This document shows positions 1 through 13,366 of a stretch of 30,885 nucleotides of DNA, one piece after another. The stretch lies in NCBI GenBank assembly GCA_001953115.1, contig LSSL01000638.1, positions 1-30,885 of the forward strand, read 5' to 3'. Both the position numbers and the translations under genes were made by a program. The notes beneath the pieces were generated by a model, which ran no database searches, was not told where the DNA came from, and saw nothing but the letters and a program-made list of their open reading frames with translations. The DNA is from Smittium mucronatum. Lineage: Eukaryota > Kickxellomycota > Harpellomycetes > Harpellales > Legeriomycetaceae. Within the stretch, counting starts at the first letter, position 1. Each line of letters starts with the position of its first letter.

Positions 1-1120
1 AAAAACCATCAAAACAGCTGAATTGATCTTGAAAGCAGCAATATTTGCGAATAATCATCAATCCGATCAATATTAAAAATTTTAAATCAAAAAATTTTAA
101 AAAAAATCAAATAATTATAATATGTAGCTTCGTTACCTTTATATTTGTATCATATTCAATATCTTTCTTTGAATTTATAGACCGGTGTTTTTAAATATTT
201 TTAGATATTCTATTTCAATCATGTTATTATACTTATTTTTTAATAAATTAATTATTTTTTAAAGGGTTATCACAATTCCCACAATTAATATATTTATTTT
301 GATCTCTTAGTATAAAATTTTATGTTTTATGTTTGATTTTTCTGTCGCAAATAATATATTAATATATTTAATTATCCAGTCATAATTCATATCTCATCCA
401 CTTGGATATCAGAATCTCCAAAATAAAATCAAATCCAATTAAATATCACATTCACATAAAAAAAAATCGGATCCAATATAATATCACATTCAAATAAAGA
501 AAATTGCACCAAATTAAGTTTCTCAATAACTTACAAAATACACATACATTCGGAATGCGCTTCTATGATTTTTTATCCAATCCTATTTTCCAGGCTGTTA
601 TACAAGAAAAGTGGATATATCTTCAATTTATGGGGTTTTATTGGCTGGTGATTAAATAAGTTTTTTTTTAATTGCTCAAAGAGGCAAATTTTCGGGATTT
701 TTTTTTCGAGAATTTAGATCCTTGTACATAATTATGGATGCTAATTTTAAGTAAATTTCATAGGAATTGTGTAGATGAATAAAAATTGATGGAATATAGG
801 TCAGATATACTGTCTAATAATTAATTAAGTGAATTAGATATAAATAAAAATATTGATGCGGGAATTCGAAAACGCATTAAATCACCAATAGAGATTTTAT
901 CTTAATTGTTTACCTGTAAAGATAAAAACACTCAATTTAAAAAAATGTGTTCCCGAATATCTTAATAACCCTTTAAAAAAAAAATTTGATCATGTTATTT
1001 TTTAATGTTGGACTAATTAGCTAATTTATGATTCTAAAATAAAAACATCTAATATTATCAAATTTATTGGTTTGACAATTTTATAAAAAATCGAAAAGCC
1101 TTATTTGCTCATTAAAAAAA

Positions 1121-1165
1121 AATTAAGAAAAGTTATTTCGAAATAACTTGATCAATTTCTTAATG
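1121..1165. repeat. Nested palindrome with a perfect 20-bp core
   Basis: Positions 1130-1149 read AAGTTATTTCGAAATAACTT, a perfect 20-bp palindrome. An outer pair, ATTAAGAAA on the left and TTTCTTAAT on the right, continues the inverted symmetry with a short asymmetric interruption. The similarity stops outside these bounds, so this does not look like the centre of a larger element. It could fold into a cruciform or be chance in AT-rich DNA. Confidence 0.55.
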
Positions 1166-2424
1166 GTTAAATACATATTTAAATTACGCCTGATTAATCT
1201 AAATCCCAATCTGATTTATTTAAAATTATATGCATTTAGAATTATATCCAATCAAATTGAGGATAAAATACTATATTTTTTCAAATTAAACATCTTTGGG
1301 CGTAATTTATTGCCTTAATTTTTTATGTGTTCTTGGCAACCACAATTTTTTATTGATATTTATTTAACCAATAATATGAGATAGTTGTTGTTTTAATGAC
1401 AGAATTAGCAATAAAATGAAAATGATTTATGTTCAGCCAGTTCTGAAAGAGTTAAATTAACTTTGAAGTAGGCATGGCCGTTAAATTTTATATTTAACTA
1501 CTATTCGGTATTTTATCAAAAAAACTGATTATTAATTAAAACCTACAATTTAATTTTCATATTTTATAGAGGTAAGATTCTGCTCTTACCTTATATTCTC
1601 TTAAATATCTTGAGTAAAATAATTGATTATTTGATCTATTTCCGGATCCCTAAATTCGGGGTAAACTTTTGTATATACCATTTATCGCCATTTTATTATT
1701 TAAGATATAAGCGCTTGTCTTGTATCTATTAATTTATATATAGTATCACAGTTTCTTAGTGTTAAAAATTTTAAAAATAAAACCAAAAATAACACTTTTT
1801 TTAAGAGCCTCAAGTTGAAAAAATTGATTGACGTTTTAAGTGATATATAATGAGTTTCAATTCAAAATTCCAGTAAACTAAGCTAATTATAGATTCTGGT
1901 TTGATGGGGTATTTTTATAAAAAGAATAATGAGAATCATTTTATAGCTGACTTTAAATTATGAAAAAGTCTTACATCTTTAATATTAAACTATTGTAATT
2001 CTCGGCTTTATTTCCAATTAAAGTTTAATGGTTCTAGAATGTATAATAAACTGCAAAAAATTAGCTAATTTCCCATTTTTTACAGTTAAATAAATAATAA
2101 TTAACAAATAGAGTTCAAATTTTAATCCCTTAATCAACTAAATAAACCAATAGAAGTATTATCTACTTACATAATTATATACATAACCGTTTTTGAATAA
2201 ACTTTTCTAACCTTTTTATTAACCAATAACTCGAAACTTGTTTTTTTTATTGGTAAATTAAATAAAATTTCACATATTAATTAAATGCACTTTCTATAAT
2301 TAATGGTAAGTGAAAAGGGAATTTTAGCGTTTAAAGAAAATTATAAATCCATAAAATAAGAATTGTAACCCGAGATTATTGATAATCGGGGATTATATCT
2401 ATCAACTTTTTCAATTATTAATAT

Positions 2425-2450
2425 ATCGGGTTATTTCAAAATAACCGAGT
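2425..2450. repeat. Short GGTTATTT/AAATAACC hairpin
   Basis: The sequence CGGGTTATTTCAAAATAACCG contains a stem of about eight to nine base pairs around a 2-4 nt loop. A related CCGAG...CGGGG motif lies about 50 bp upstream. There is no downstream gene it could regulate, and its role is unknown. Confidence 0.4.
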
Positions 2451-3194
2451 ATTATATTTATACAAGTTATATTGTTTAAAGATTAATTTCGAGTTTTTTA
2501 AAATTGCTTTATTTTTTCTATATGTACTCTTTGATTCGAGTTTATTGGTTATATTATATATAAAAAATCATGAAACCCTAAAAACATTTGTATTTGGATA
2601 AGATTTTTTCGTGTCAATCGCGCTTTCTAATGTTTAAAAATTATATAAAATAAAAACACGGTTTTTTTTTTCTATTTGATTGCTATTTAAAATTTATAAT
2701 TCGATTATTTTTTAAAATCAAAGATGTTATAAATTTTTTATGGTACGAAATAAGACATTTATAAAAAATAATGTCTATACTCTTGCACTTTCATGAAAAA
2801 TTTTTGGGTATATATCGGGTTTTCCATCAAAAAATAAATACACTATTTATTTGGAATATTGATAGCTTCGAGAATCGCTTTTAATCATATATATATATAT
2901 TATAATTAAAGAAAACAATAATCCAGTTTCTTGGGAATCCTATAATCTACTGCTTTATCGATTAATATTAAAGTTAAACTCATACAGTGAAAATGTTTAC
3001 AGAAATACATTTTCTAATGCTGAAAGATACAGGGATCCCACCAAATACTATGAGGCATAAAGTACCGTTGCTTCAGCAACTAAGTTGATTATTTGAGTTC
3101 TATTGATTTATAAGAGCCATAAATTTATAATGGCGTATCTCGGAACTCAGAAAACATTTTTTTCATGGCTGTATTTACATCAAACTAATTCGGT

Positions 3195-4159
3195 GAAATA
3201 TACGGCGTCTGCGAAAAAGAGCTTATAAAAGCAGAAATGAGAAGAGGTAGAAAATCTAAATTTGAATCTTAAAGCAAATTGCTGATTTTCTTAACTTACT
3301 TTCGCCATTATTTCAAGTTTGATAAATTTGGGAGAGATTTTAACACATCTTTTCCCTCAATTTTTACAATGGCTAACTGCACTGCAGATATCATTCGAGA
3401 ACCACTGTTAAAAAAATACCTCATACCTATTAAGAAGGGCGCTCAGATGTCACAATCAATTTTTTTAAGAAATAATAGAAATGTATCTCCTATTATAGAT
3501 TGTACGGTTTTTTATATTAATAGACTAACAGGTACTTCCGAGATGGAAAAGTCGTCTATTCCGGGAAATATCATAGATATTTTGTGAAGCGTGAAATATC
3601 TGTTGTACCCGATGGTTGGTGTACTTTTATAAGCCCTGTTTTCTAGGGCTCTACACAAGATATGTCAGTTTCCAAAAGGATGGAAAAGACATATCGTGAA
3701 TTTCTTAAAAAGGAGCTAGGTGACTATAAAATATATGATAGTTGGAATTTTAGTGAGTGGTTTATAATGGGAGATAAGGGATATGTTAGTTTGGATAAAA
3801 AATTTAGAGCAGACATACCCAAAAAAAGAAACCAGATTACTGATTACTGATTACAGGTCTTCAAAGATATCCAATTCTTATATTACGCAAGGGGAAGAAA
3901 ACAAGCTTATAACTAACATTGAAAAATACAGAGAATTATCAGATTCAAGTGATAGAATAATAGTAGAAATTTTTTTTGGTAGATTGAAATCTTTGTTTAA
4001 AATAGCTAGAGAAACTTTTAGGGGAGATCTGGAGAATATAGAAATTATACTGATACCTATGTAGCACTTACAAACTTTAAAATAACCCAGTCACCACTTA
4101 GATTTGATGAATATCACTTTTATTATATGATAAGAGTTAATAATCAGGGCCGAAATTAA
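3195..4159 (+). pseudogene. Decayed DDE-superfamily DNA transposase (DDE_Tnp_4 / IS5-Harbinger-like)
   Basis: A broken transposase can be followed through at least three reading frames. Frame 0 starts near 3195 (EIYGVCEKELIKAEMRRG), has a stop at 3270, then a helical N-terminal part and IIDCTVFYINR, with the probable first catalytic Asp at 3498. The frame then changes near 3533, giving VVYSGKYHRYFVKREISVVP, a stop at 3644, and IMGDKGY with the second Asp at 3773. A duplicated TTACTGA near 3838-3851 accompanies another shift, followed by RIIVEIFFGRLKSLFKI with the catalytic Glu at 3966. A last shift near 4049 gives ALTNFKITQSPLRFDEYHFYY, ending at 4159. The D...D...E order, GDKGY, VExxFGRLK and ALTNF motifs match the DDE_Tnp_4 type of cut-and-paste transposase. 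Faint homology may continue to about 4310. The gene cannot make an active protein. Terminal inverted repeats were not found. Confidence 0.8.
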
Positions 4160-7100
4160 AAGAAAGGTAGTCAAGTCTTTTCGGAAAGAATATTTCAATA
4201 AACTTTCTATCGAGACTAATTTTTTAGATAAAAAAGAATGAATAATTTTGGAAAAAGATGGGCAACTTCTGAACCAAAAGAGAGTGTTTTAGATTATTAT
4301 GAATAGCATAAACTACAAAAAATTGCTTGAAATAAGCTTTTTTAGTTCTTATCTTATCAATTTCAATTGACTTATACGCTCAATATTCTAGTCTTATTGA
4401 TTAAAAATACAAATAGATTTTGATTTTTTTTTTGAGAAAATTTTCTGAGTATAAAAATGAGATTTGAAGCTAATTTATTTGAATTACTCTTTCTTCTATA
4501 ATGACTATCCACTACACCGATTTAATTAAGTCAGTTAATTTAATTTATAAACGTCTGCCAATATTTTTCAATATTTTGTTTATTTAAATTTTGAGTTTAA
4601 TAGCCATTAAAATTTAGAATCTGATTGGAAGAATCAAAAAACATGTATATTTAAAAAAATAGACGAATGAAAATTTAGAAATCATTTATTCGATTAAATT
4701 TGGTCCTCAAAAAGTATATCAGTGAAAATAAGGTAAACTAGCTTTAAAATTAAGCTCATTAAGTATTCTTTTTAAAAAAAAAAATACAAGGTTTAGCTTG
4801 GTGTTTTGCTATTTTTCACATCAATAGTTATATTTAATTATAAAACAGTACACTTTTAAGTTAAAGAAATATCAAAAAATATTTTATGTGTCAAAATATA
4901 ACGTAAATTTTATACATATCAAATTTCTACTAATAATTTACACTTTTTAAATTTAATTTTTCCATTAGAACAATCTATAATCAGTTTAGGTTTTATAATA
5001 TAAATATGTTAAATTTACTTATAGGCTTTAGCAGGTATATATATAATTTGTGGCTTTTTTTTCTATAATTTTAAATGTTTAGATTTTTTCGCTATAAAAA
5101 TGCGCTTTAATATCATTTATATATGATTCTTCCATATTTTGATTTCGAAATTCGCCGAAACGATGGTAGTCTTAATCGTGAAGATTTAAATATAAAAAAA
5201 TATATTTAAAAATATACTAATTGATATAAATAAAGTTATTATTGAAGTTTGAACTAATAGAAATTCAAACTGCAGAATAATTATGGGATACGAAAAGAGA
5301 TTGAACCAAGAATATAAAAAATTCAAACTGAGATAGCTTTAGTTTAGATGCATAATATGTATTTGGATACATATACAAAGATTATTTGATTAAATAAATT
5401 AAAAATAATAATAATAATAACTTTTTTTTAATATTATTTCCGAGCTTAATGTTAAAATATTCTAATATAATGACACCCTCTTGTTAATTAGTCACTACAT
5501 AACTTTTTTTTTTTTATATAAAAAATGCAGCCTTATGAATATTTCATTTTTAAAACGTAAAAATTAGTATGAACAAACTCCTAATGCTTTAAGCTTATTC
5601 AATTAATATTCTCAAAAGTTAAATTATGACAAAAAAAATTTTTTCTTTGTGTAAATTTTTATCAAGCCAAGATAATAACCCAGCATATCTATTTACTGAT
5701 AACCTAAATCCAATTGAAGAACAATGGTTGATTTAAAAGAGTATTAGAATATAAATACTTTGGTCATTTTATGCAATTTATGGTGAACTTTCAAGTAAAA
5801 AAATGATTAAATACATTCCAATTACTTTCTACACATATCAAGTTTTTTAATTTTTCAAAAAAAGTTCACCTCTTTGGCGCATCAAGTCTTTTAAATAAAA
5901 ATATTTTAGTTATAGTATGCATTTAAAAGTTTTATATTATATTAATAGAACCTTTTAATTAAAAAGAAACTATAATGGTCAAAGTGGGTAATGATATAAA
6001 ATCGAATCGGTTAACGGCCTTCTGTTATAAGAGTGGGAGGGGGGTAGTATTTTTTAAAAAGGGACACAGCTATACTAATAATATTATTAAATAACCAAAT
6101 TCATAGTTGTGCTAAGAATTGATTTCGATATAAGTTCATTATAAAAAATTTGAATAGTATAATTATGCAGATAGCCTTATTTAGTAGAAACAACTTTCAA
6201 TTATGATTAATTAATCATATATTTTTTTTGGGGGGGGGGGTGATTATAATCACATCTTATAAGCATAAAAAACACAAAAAAGAAACAAAATTAAACATTT
6301 TTTTATGCAATAGAATAAATAAATTTTGATTTTATTTAAAAAATATAACCCTATTATATTGGATATATTTAAGTCTACTAAAATTTGAAAGAAAAAAATA
6401 GATTGAGAGAAGGGAAAAGGAAGAGGGAGAGGGAGAGACAGAGGAAAAGGAATACTACTTGCTTAAATCTTAATGTTAAAATTTTTATTACATTTTTTCT
6501 GAATTGGTATTCGTTCTTTTTTCTCCTAACCGCTACTTTAAAAAATATTAAAAAAGATATTATTTATCATTTCTACATTATTTTTCTTTTATCTAATATT
6601 TTAAAATTAGTATACTGTTCATAATTTTTTTCATAAATAGTTGAAGATTTATAAATCAGGATTTCATCCAAATATAAAGAGTTCAATTCAAATGATGTAA
6701 TAAATAAAATTAAAATATTTACTGTTGTTGGTATTTCTTGAAGGCGACATCGGTTCATTGATTTAGACAAATTTAATCACAGAATTTTCTTTTAAATTAC
6801 TAATAAAGGAATTTCTCAATGAGAATCTTTAATTCTTAACTTAAAAATTAATTAACTGGATTGGTTTTTATAATAAAACCATAAAAAAAGTCCCACTAAT
6901 TTTTTTACTTAATAACATCGCTAATTATAAAATTTGGTGAGAGTTATGTAAAAGGTATTAATATTAATCAAAAAAAGCCGTCAAATCAATATAACCAGAG
7001 ATATCTATGTTTTTAATATATTAATTGGATATAACAAGGTTTAATTTCCTTTATTGGCCACCAATAATGATATTAATTTATTAAGTATATAACATTTCTA

Positions 7101-7559
7101 ATCTCGTTATTATACTTCTATTAAATAACTGAAAAAGCTATTAATTAATACAAACTCAATTTAAATAATCTATAAAGTATTAACAAACTTTCAAGCTATC
7201 AATTAATTCCACGAGTTATTACTTAATAGGGATTTTTTACATTGATAACTGATTAATTCCTAAATATTTAATTCAATTTTTAAATATGCCACAAGTATTT
7301 CGAAAAAAATGACTAATAACGAATAAGAGATACATATTGAATGAGTATATTGTGTTTTTAAGATGATAAAAAGAGTTCATTTTTTAATTGGAGGCTTTTA
7401 TAATTATAAGTACACAATTACGATGAAATATAAGTATATGATATTGGTATCAGATGAAATAGTAAGTAGAAATAATGATTTTTTCAAAAGAATATTGTTT
7501 CAATTAGAATTAATTGGTTAGTCACAGCACCATGGGGTTTATTTTAGCACTAGCTTCTT
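4160..7559. other. AT-rich non-coding stretch
   Basis: No gene was recognised. The first ~150 bp may still belong to the transposase relic. Notable simple sequence includes an AAT repeat near 5406-5420, a purine-only tract near 6402-6452 (GAGAGAAGGG-like) and a G homopolymer at 6230. Open frames here are low-complexity K/R/E or F/I-rich translations of these tracts and look non-coding. Confidence 0.55.
6222..6240. repeat. T8-G11 homopolymer junction
   Basis: Eight T residues are followed by exactly eleven G residues (6230-6240) in DNA that otherwise has very little G. Two other runs of exactly eleven G occur in the window, at 18078-18088 and 27447-27457. It may be a genuine G-tract or a sequencing or assembly artefact. 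Confidence 0.75.
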
Positions 7560-10480
7560 CAATTAATTTTTTTAGAATTTGCATAATAAAATACTTTCAT
7601 GGATATATTTTTATGAGAGTTTTTTATATTTTAGTGAAATTTTATTGTTGATTTTTGGCTCATCTCCAGTTTCATACAGGGGTTTTTTTTCCTTGGATTT
7701 TAACGTTTAAAAGTTTTGTATTTTGGTGATTTCATTATAATCTGCAAGTTTAAGCTTATTAGTGGGGATAATTAATTATTTCTTTATTTTAATATTTATT
7801 GTATTTTATCATCATTATCCTGTACAATTTTTTGTCCAAACATCTATAAAAATTATTTCAAGGCCTTTTAGACTGGGAAGCTGGTAATTTTTTCATTAAT
7901 TCTGAGATATTTATTTTTGAAGGCCGTTTTTTTCATATCTGACATATACCATTTGGTATTTTTTCCAAGATTATTGATCCAATACACATAGAAATTTTTT
8001 CTTTTTATACCATTTTCTTATCACTATTGGTTAATAATTTTTTTATATGTTTATATATTAGTTTAAAAAATTATAATATTACTCCTGGCTTCATAATTTG
8101 TTAAAGAAGCAATTATAAAAAAAAATTGAAAGAAACTGTTCCTTATGAAACCCTGTTATTTTTTAGAAAGCTTATTAAGCTCTCTGAAAAAATTAATTGC
8201 TACATCTTGTGTTTATTTATTTATTTATTAGCAATATCACCATTTAAAAAAAAAAAATTCGGGGTAAAGGTATTACTAAATTTTTTTATAATTTTTTTAA
8301 TATTTCTCTAATTTTCTATGATATTTATTTGGGTTTATATATCTTTTCTATTCTTTTTCATTCTCTATAACGTTTAAATATATCGATGGAATCGATTTTA
8401 TAAGTTCTTCTTTATTATGATAGTGCTCTTGAAATTTATTAAATGAAGTTTAATTATGAATTATTTAGTTTATCTGACATTATATTGATAAATATTAACA
8501 ATTATTAGTGACTCGTAGAATAATGAGCTTTCTAAATCTGTTATCATATTTCTATCTTCAAAAAAACACATTTTTTACTGTTATTAGCCTATTAATTACT
8601 AATTACCATTCATGTATATTTTTGCAATATTTTTTTCCCCATCCAGTATTTACCAAAAAACCGGGGTTCATCTTTTTCATGATAATTGCTTGTATACATG
8701 CGATATCTGTTTGGATAATTTTTTTAAAAAAGCTAACATCTATTTTTTTTTATAAATTCCTTTGGTTTTATAGTTTATTACGCTTATTAAATTACTTTTA
8801 TTCCTTTTATTTATTTTGAGTTTTCTGGGCTTTTATAGTTCATATATATCGTTAATATCTGAAAATACAATATTTTTTTGGCTGAGAGCGAGCTTTAACC
8901 ATGTTTTTTATTTTTTTTACAACTCATGCAAATCAATCTCGATTTTTTTTTAAAAAAAAAAAAATCACTGATAGGGTTTCCAGTTCCCTGTACTGGGTCT
9001 GATTTTTTGGTTTTTTGTTACTTTATGGGTGTTATATTCTTTATTATAATCCATATTTTTTATATTTTGTTATTTTTATCGGAAATCAATGTTATTTTAC
9101 TTCAATTTTCATCTATACAGTCTTCGGATCCAATTATGACCTTTATTATTTTTGAATCTCAGTAATTTTAAGTGATTTTAGTGCTAATTTTAGTTTTGAT
9201 ATTTTTTCTTTTCACAGTAAATTACATTTTACTCTTATCTTTATTTATTGAATTCATTTAAATATTTTTTTATCCATGATGCTAATATTTTTTGAGATTT
9301 TTCTAATATTTTACCTATGGGGCAATTTATTATTTTATATGCGATTTTAGTCACCATTACCTTAAAAATTTCGGCACGTGGACCTATTTTTTTTTATAGA
9401 CTGTATAAACCTCTCCAAATTATATTTTCACACCGACAAATAAGTTTTTGACCACATTAAAAAAATCAAATTCAAATTATGGATCCTAAATATGGTTCAA
9501 TATAGGTTAATAGATTTTTTTTTACAGCCTATTTAGTGCTATCCAGTTTTGAAGCACCATCCGATATATTAAAAAAAAAAATCTTTTGTATTAATATTTG
9601 GTCAAAATTTTAAGATTCTTCGTTTTTTTAGTAATTATACACACCCAGTTTTCCAATTTCTTAGTTATTTATATTAGTTACATGCCTTAAACTCCACTCT
9701 TAACTTTAATTTTATTTTAAAATATAACATATTTGATAAATGTGGTATTATTTTCTCTTTTTTTGTCTTCAAATATATTTATGTGCTTTTAGATTGTATT
9801 CTTTCGAATTTTTGTGTCAATAGAACTAGTATTTACATATTTTTAACAATCCCTTTAAACTTTCAGATTTTATAAACACACAAATACATTAATTTTACTA
9901 TGAGAATGTATAATTATTATTTTATGACCATTATTATACTCTTTTGTGTCATGGAGAACTATTTTTTTATAATTTTACATTTTTTAAATTTAAATTTCTT
10001 TTTACGTGTTATTTTTAAAATCAATAAAAAAAATTGATCTATTTCAAAGAATATATAAACCTTTGAAAGTTAAATAATGGCTTATGTAGTTTTATCGATA
10101 TTTTTATTTAATTCTGCTAGTTCAAACCTCATTTTTTTAGGGACACCACAATTCATACAGTTTCTGTGTTTGGCTTTTTTAGGTAATACTTTCCAGCATC
10201 GAAATCACTTCAAAAATTTCCCAAATACTATTAGACTTTCTAATATGTTAATGCAGTTCTTTTTTTCCAAATCAAGCTATTTTTTCCCGTCTTACATACA
10301 TTTGGGTATAATTAGAGCTGAAATCATTTTTAGACATCATTTTTCTCGCTGTCATCTTAGGCTGTTACTAGTTAAGGTTTTAAGAAAAAAAAATTCGCAG
10401 TATAATCAGTTGGTTCCAAAAAATCTTTATTTGGAAGTGAGCATAGCCACATATTTAATTTTTTGTAATTTATGATTTAT
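7560..10480. other. T-rich plus strand; possible decayed coding sequence on the minus strand
   Basis: The plus strand is markedly richer in T than A across nearly 3 kb, unlike the flanks. Read on the minus strand, several stretches give protein-like but interrupted translations. Examples are a cysteine-bearing segment around 10100-10200 (KKAKHRNCMNCGVPKKMRF) and one around 8940-9010 (KKSDPVQGTGNPISDFF). No domain was identified. The C-x2-C segment might be an old zinc-knuckle or zinc-ribbon remnant. The plus-strand open frames here are Phe/Ile/Leu-rich translations of T tracts and are not called as genes. The skew is seen directly; a gene relic is inference. Confidence 0.3.
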
Positions 10481-11289
10481 CTGGATAGCTTAAAAGGGAT
10501 AATTAAAACAAAATTTATGTATTTTGACTGTAAATAAGAGTATTTTTTCTTATGTGTAGAAAAAATATTTTGCGTGTGCTTTGTATTTATTTCAGATATT
10601 TATTTGATTGTGAAATTTTCTATTGATATTAATATAATATTTAAAAGCTTTAGTTTAAATTAAGTTTAGATGGCTATTTTCGAATATTATATTTTTAATT
10701 CGACTGATTTATTATTAAATTGAATAAAAAGAATCAGATTAGAATATTTTTGATAATTTTCTAATTCAAATCTAATAAATTTACAAGTCAAAATCAGCTA
10801 AAATTACCCGTTAAAAAATCTTTGGCACATAATTTTTCAAAATAAAAACTCATATTAATTTATTTTTTGATTGGTAAATTGCATATGATTTTTTTCCATT
10901 TGTTGCAAGCCATTAATAATTGTTAAATTAAACATAGTATTTACCAAAAACAATTATATAAATTTTCTCAAAACATTTTAATTTCTTTATCGATTCTTTG
11001 AAATCGTTATGAATCTATTTAGCTCAAGAAAAAAATTTAAAAGTAAATGACGCGTGCGATGAAAAAAGTTTTATAAATATTTAAAAACCTACCAAAAAAG
11101 ACACTTCTGATTTAATATTTAAGTCAAAATCAAACATATTTATATAAATAATTAAATTTATATTATTTTGATCTGGTTTTTTTAAAAACAACGATTAAAA
11201 CTAAAGTATATGTGATAATAATCTACTAATAAATGTTATTTTTAATTTTTGCAGTATTTAGTGTGCTATGTGCTTTGATTTATTCTTAT
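10481..11289. other. AT-rich non-coding stretch
   Basis: Nothing recognisable on either strand: no long frames, RNA gene or element ends were seen. Confidence 0.5.
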
Positions 11290-11467
11290 TATATTATATT
11301 TTATGCAATGTAAGTGTAATGTTTATTATAGTTCATTTAATATTATGTGCTATTATTATTATATTTTATGCAATGTAAGTGTAATGTTTATTATAGTTCA
11401 TTTAATATTATGTGCTATTATTATTATATTTTATGCAATTTAAGTGTTATGCTTATTATAATTTAAG
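11290..11467. repeat. 65-bp tandem repeat, about 2.7 units
   Basis: The motif TTATGCAATGTAAGTGTAAT recurs with starts at 11301, 11366 and (diverged) 11431, giving a period of 65 bp. The first two units are nearly identical over their length and the third has several substitutions. It lies about 350 bp left of a TIR element. It is a small satellite or replication-slippage expansion and encodes nothing visible. Confidence 0.85.
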
Positions 11468-11814
11468 TAATTTTATGTGTGATATATTTTTTGTCAATTT
11501 TAAAGTGTGTAGCTTGAAGTTATTTGATTTTTATTAAATCTGCGTTAATCTATGATGTTTGCGGTGTGTTTTATGTGATTTTTAAGGTGTAATTTAATTT
11601 TAATTTTTTGTTTATTGCAGTGATTTATTATTAGTGTGCTGAGTATATCGAGTATAATATAGTATGATAATTTTATTTTGCATTTAAATTATGTATTATT
11701 TTATGTGCTCTACATTTTTTAATTTATTAATTGTCCACTTTTTTTAAAAAAAAAGAGAGAGATTTAAACTACTCTTATAATTAAAATTGCTAATATATGA
11801 TAAAATATAAATAT

Positions 11815-11868
11815 ATTTTGTAAGTGGTTTTGGTTTACAGGTAATTTTGATTTCTAAGTGATTTTGAT
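11815..11868 (+). repeat. Left terminal inverted repeat of TIR element A
   Basis: Inverted counterpart of 13313-13366, roughly 80-85% matching by eye. It contains an internal duplication of a TGATTTTGATT-like motif, which is the sort of subterminal repeat a transposase can bind. Confidence 0.7.
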
Positions 11869-13312
11869 TCTCATTATTTTAACAGTTTTTTATTGGATAA
11901 AAGCTCAATTAATTTGTACTTTTATCCAATAAAATTTTATTTGAAATTTAGTTATTCAATGGAAGCTCCAATTAATTGATTTGGTTTTATAAACAAACTT
12001 TTGAAGGCTATTAAATAATGACTAGGCTCTGAAAATTATGAATTTCAAAAAAAGAACTCGCAAAATCAAATTTAAAAAAAAAAAAAACATAAGCATCATT
12101 AGGTTTTTATGCAAGTCTTAATCTACTATTTAGTTTATATAATCTATTAAATTACTCTAATAATCTTTCAATTAAAATTAAAATCAATAAAACATATTTT
12201 TGTATTGCTGAACTTCAAATTTGAATATAATATAAAATTAAATAATAAAAATATTTTCATTTTGCTGAATATATCTCAATAACATAAAAAAACTTAATAC
12301 ATTCTATATTAATCAAACAATATAAATAAATATCACAAAAGGGATGTTTAAAACTATCAAAAAATGCAGTTCCCTTAGCAATACTTGGTTATAAAGATAA
12401 AACTTGAATTAAAGATTCTAAGGGCTCATGCAATACGTATTTCTCAGTCGAGTTGAAATAAAATGGAACTTGTTTTATTTATTTTATTACTCTATTATCA
12501 ATAATGTTCTAAGTTTAAATAGGCTGGTACAATATTGAAATTTTTTAGAAGTATGCGCAAAAAAATACAAAAAAATTTCAACACCCTATATTTTTTTACT
12601 TAAAATTATTACTATCAATCTATTTAAGAGCAGCTAAAAGATTATAAACTCGATTTATTTTTGATAAAAATGATCAGATCTAAGAGTTTTCATTTCAATT
12701 TTAAATTTAAATTTTTACAAACTTCGCTAAATTTTTTATTTATTTTCATTTTTTATAAATACCAATCGAAATAATTGGTATAAAGGTATCAGATTTTAGC
12801 AGAAAAATTATTTTATGTACTATTATTAACCTTTATCAATATCAAATATTGATTAAACTTCAAACCAAACACTAAGTAGTATAAATTGAGTTAAATTTGG
12901 AATTATATTTCTAATTAAAAGTATTTTTAATTAAAATTATATTCTAACTTTATGATGCATTCTCTAAATTTACAATTCGACTTCTTTAAAAGTGTCCAAA
13001 ATTTTAAATTTAAAGTTATAATTGGAATTTAAAAAGAATGATTTTTTATCTTAACACCGGCGTCACAAGTTTTTTTAAAGCTGTTGTGATAACTTGGATC
13101 TAAATATAAACTTTCAGGGTCAAAGATATCCCTTAGTTACAATAAATCATAATTTGGATTAGGATTTTTTTTTATTTAATTTTATTGGGCCAAATGAAAA
13201 TTTGGATAAAAAATTATAATTATTTCATTAGCTGAAAGGATATATTAATTGAAGTAATAAACCAATAATTAGAGGTTCAATATCTCACGATTCGATGACC
13301 ATAAAAAAAATA

Positions 13313-13366
13313 AAAATCACTTGGAAATCAAAATCACCTGTAAATTAAAACCAAATACAACACACG
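13313..13366 (-). repeat. Right terminal inverted repeat of TIR element A
   Basis: The reverse complement matches the left end at 11815-11868, including the TTTACAGG core and the GATTTTGATTTC block. The ATACAACACACGCAT sequence at the outer edge corresponds to ATACAATACACAT at the right edge of copy B. This helps place the right boundary near 13370. Confidence 0.7.

Larger units (their letters stand above)
1..3000. other. AT-rich non-coding stretch without recognisable gene
   Basis: No long open frame and no protein motif was recognised on either strand. The stretch consists of A/T homopolymers, short AT microsatellites (for example a TA run near 2888-2901) and scattered small palindromes listed separately. 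It may hold transposon remains too old to recognise by eye. Confidence 0.6.

Noticed and set aside
6385..6770. Overlapping short frames on both strands around the purine tract
   Set aside because: The plus frame is an RE/KR low-complexity translation of a GA-rich tract. The minus frame has no recognisable content.
8508..9165. Two plus-strand frames (8508-8819 and 8926-9165) that look like small membrane proteins
   Set aside because: The hydrophobic content results from T homopolymers (TTT = Phe). There are no conserved motifs, no start context, and no similar frames in neighbouring DNA.
10077..10475. 132-codon plus-strand open frame
   Set aside because: Its Phe/Leu/Ile-rich translation follows the T-rich plus strand and matches no family. 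The minus strand of the same DNA looks more protein-like, so it is not called as a gene.
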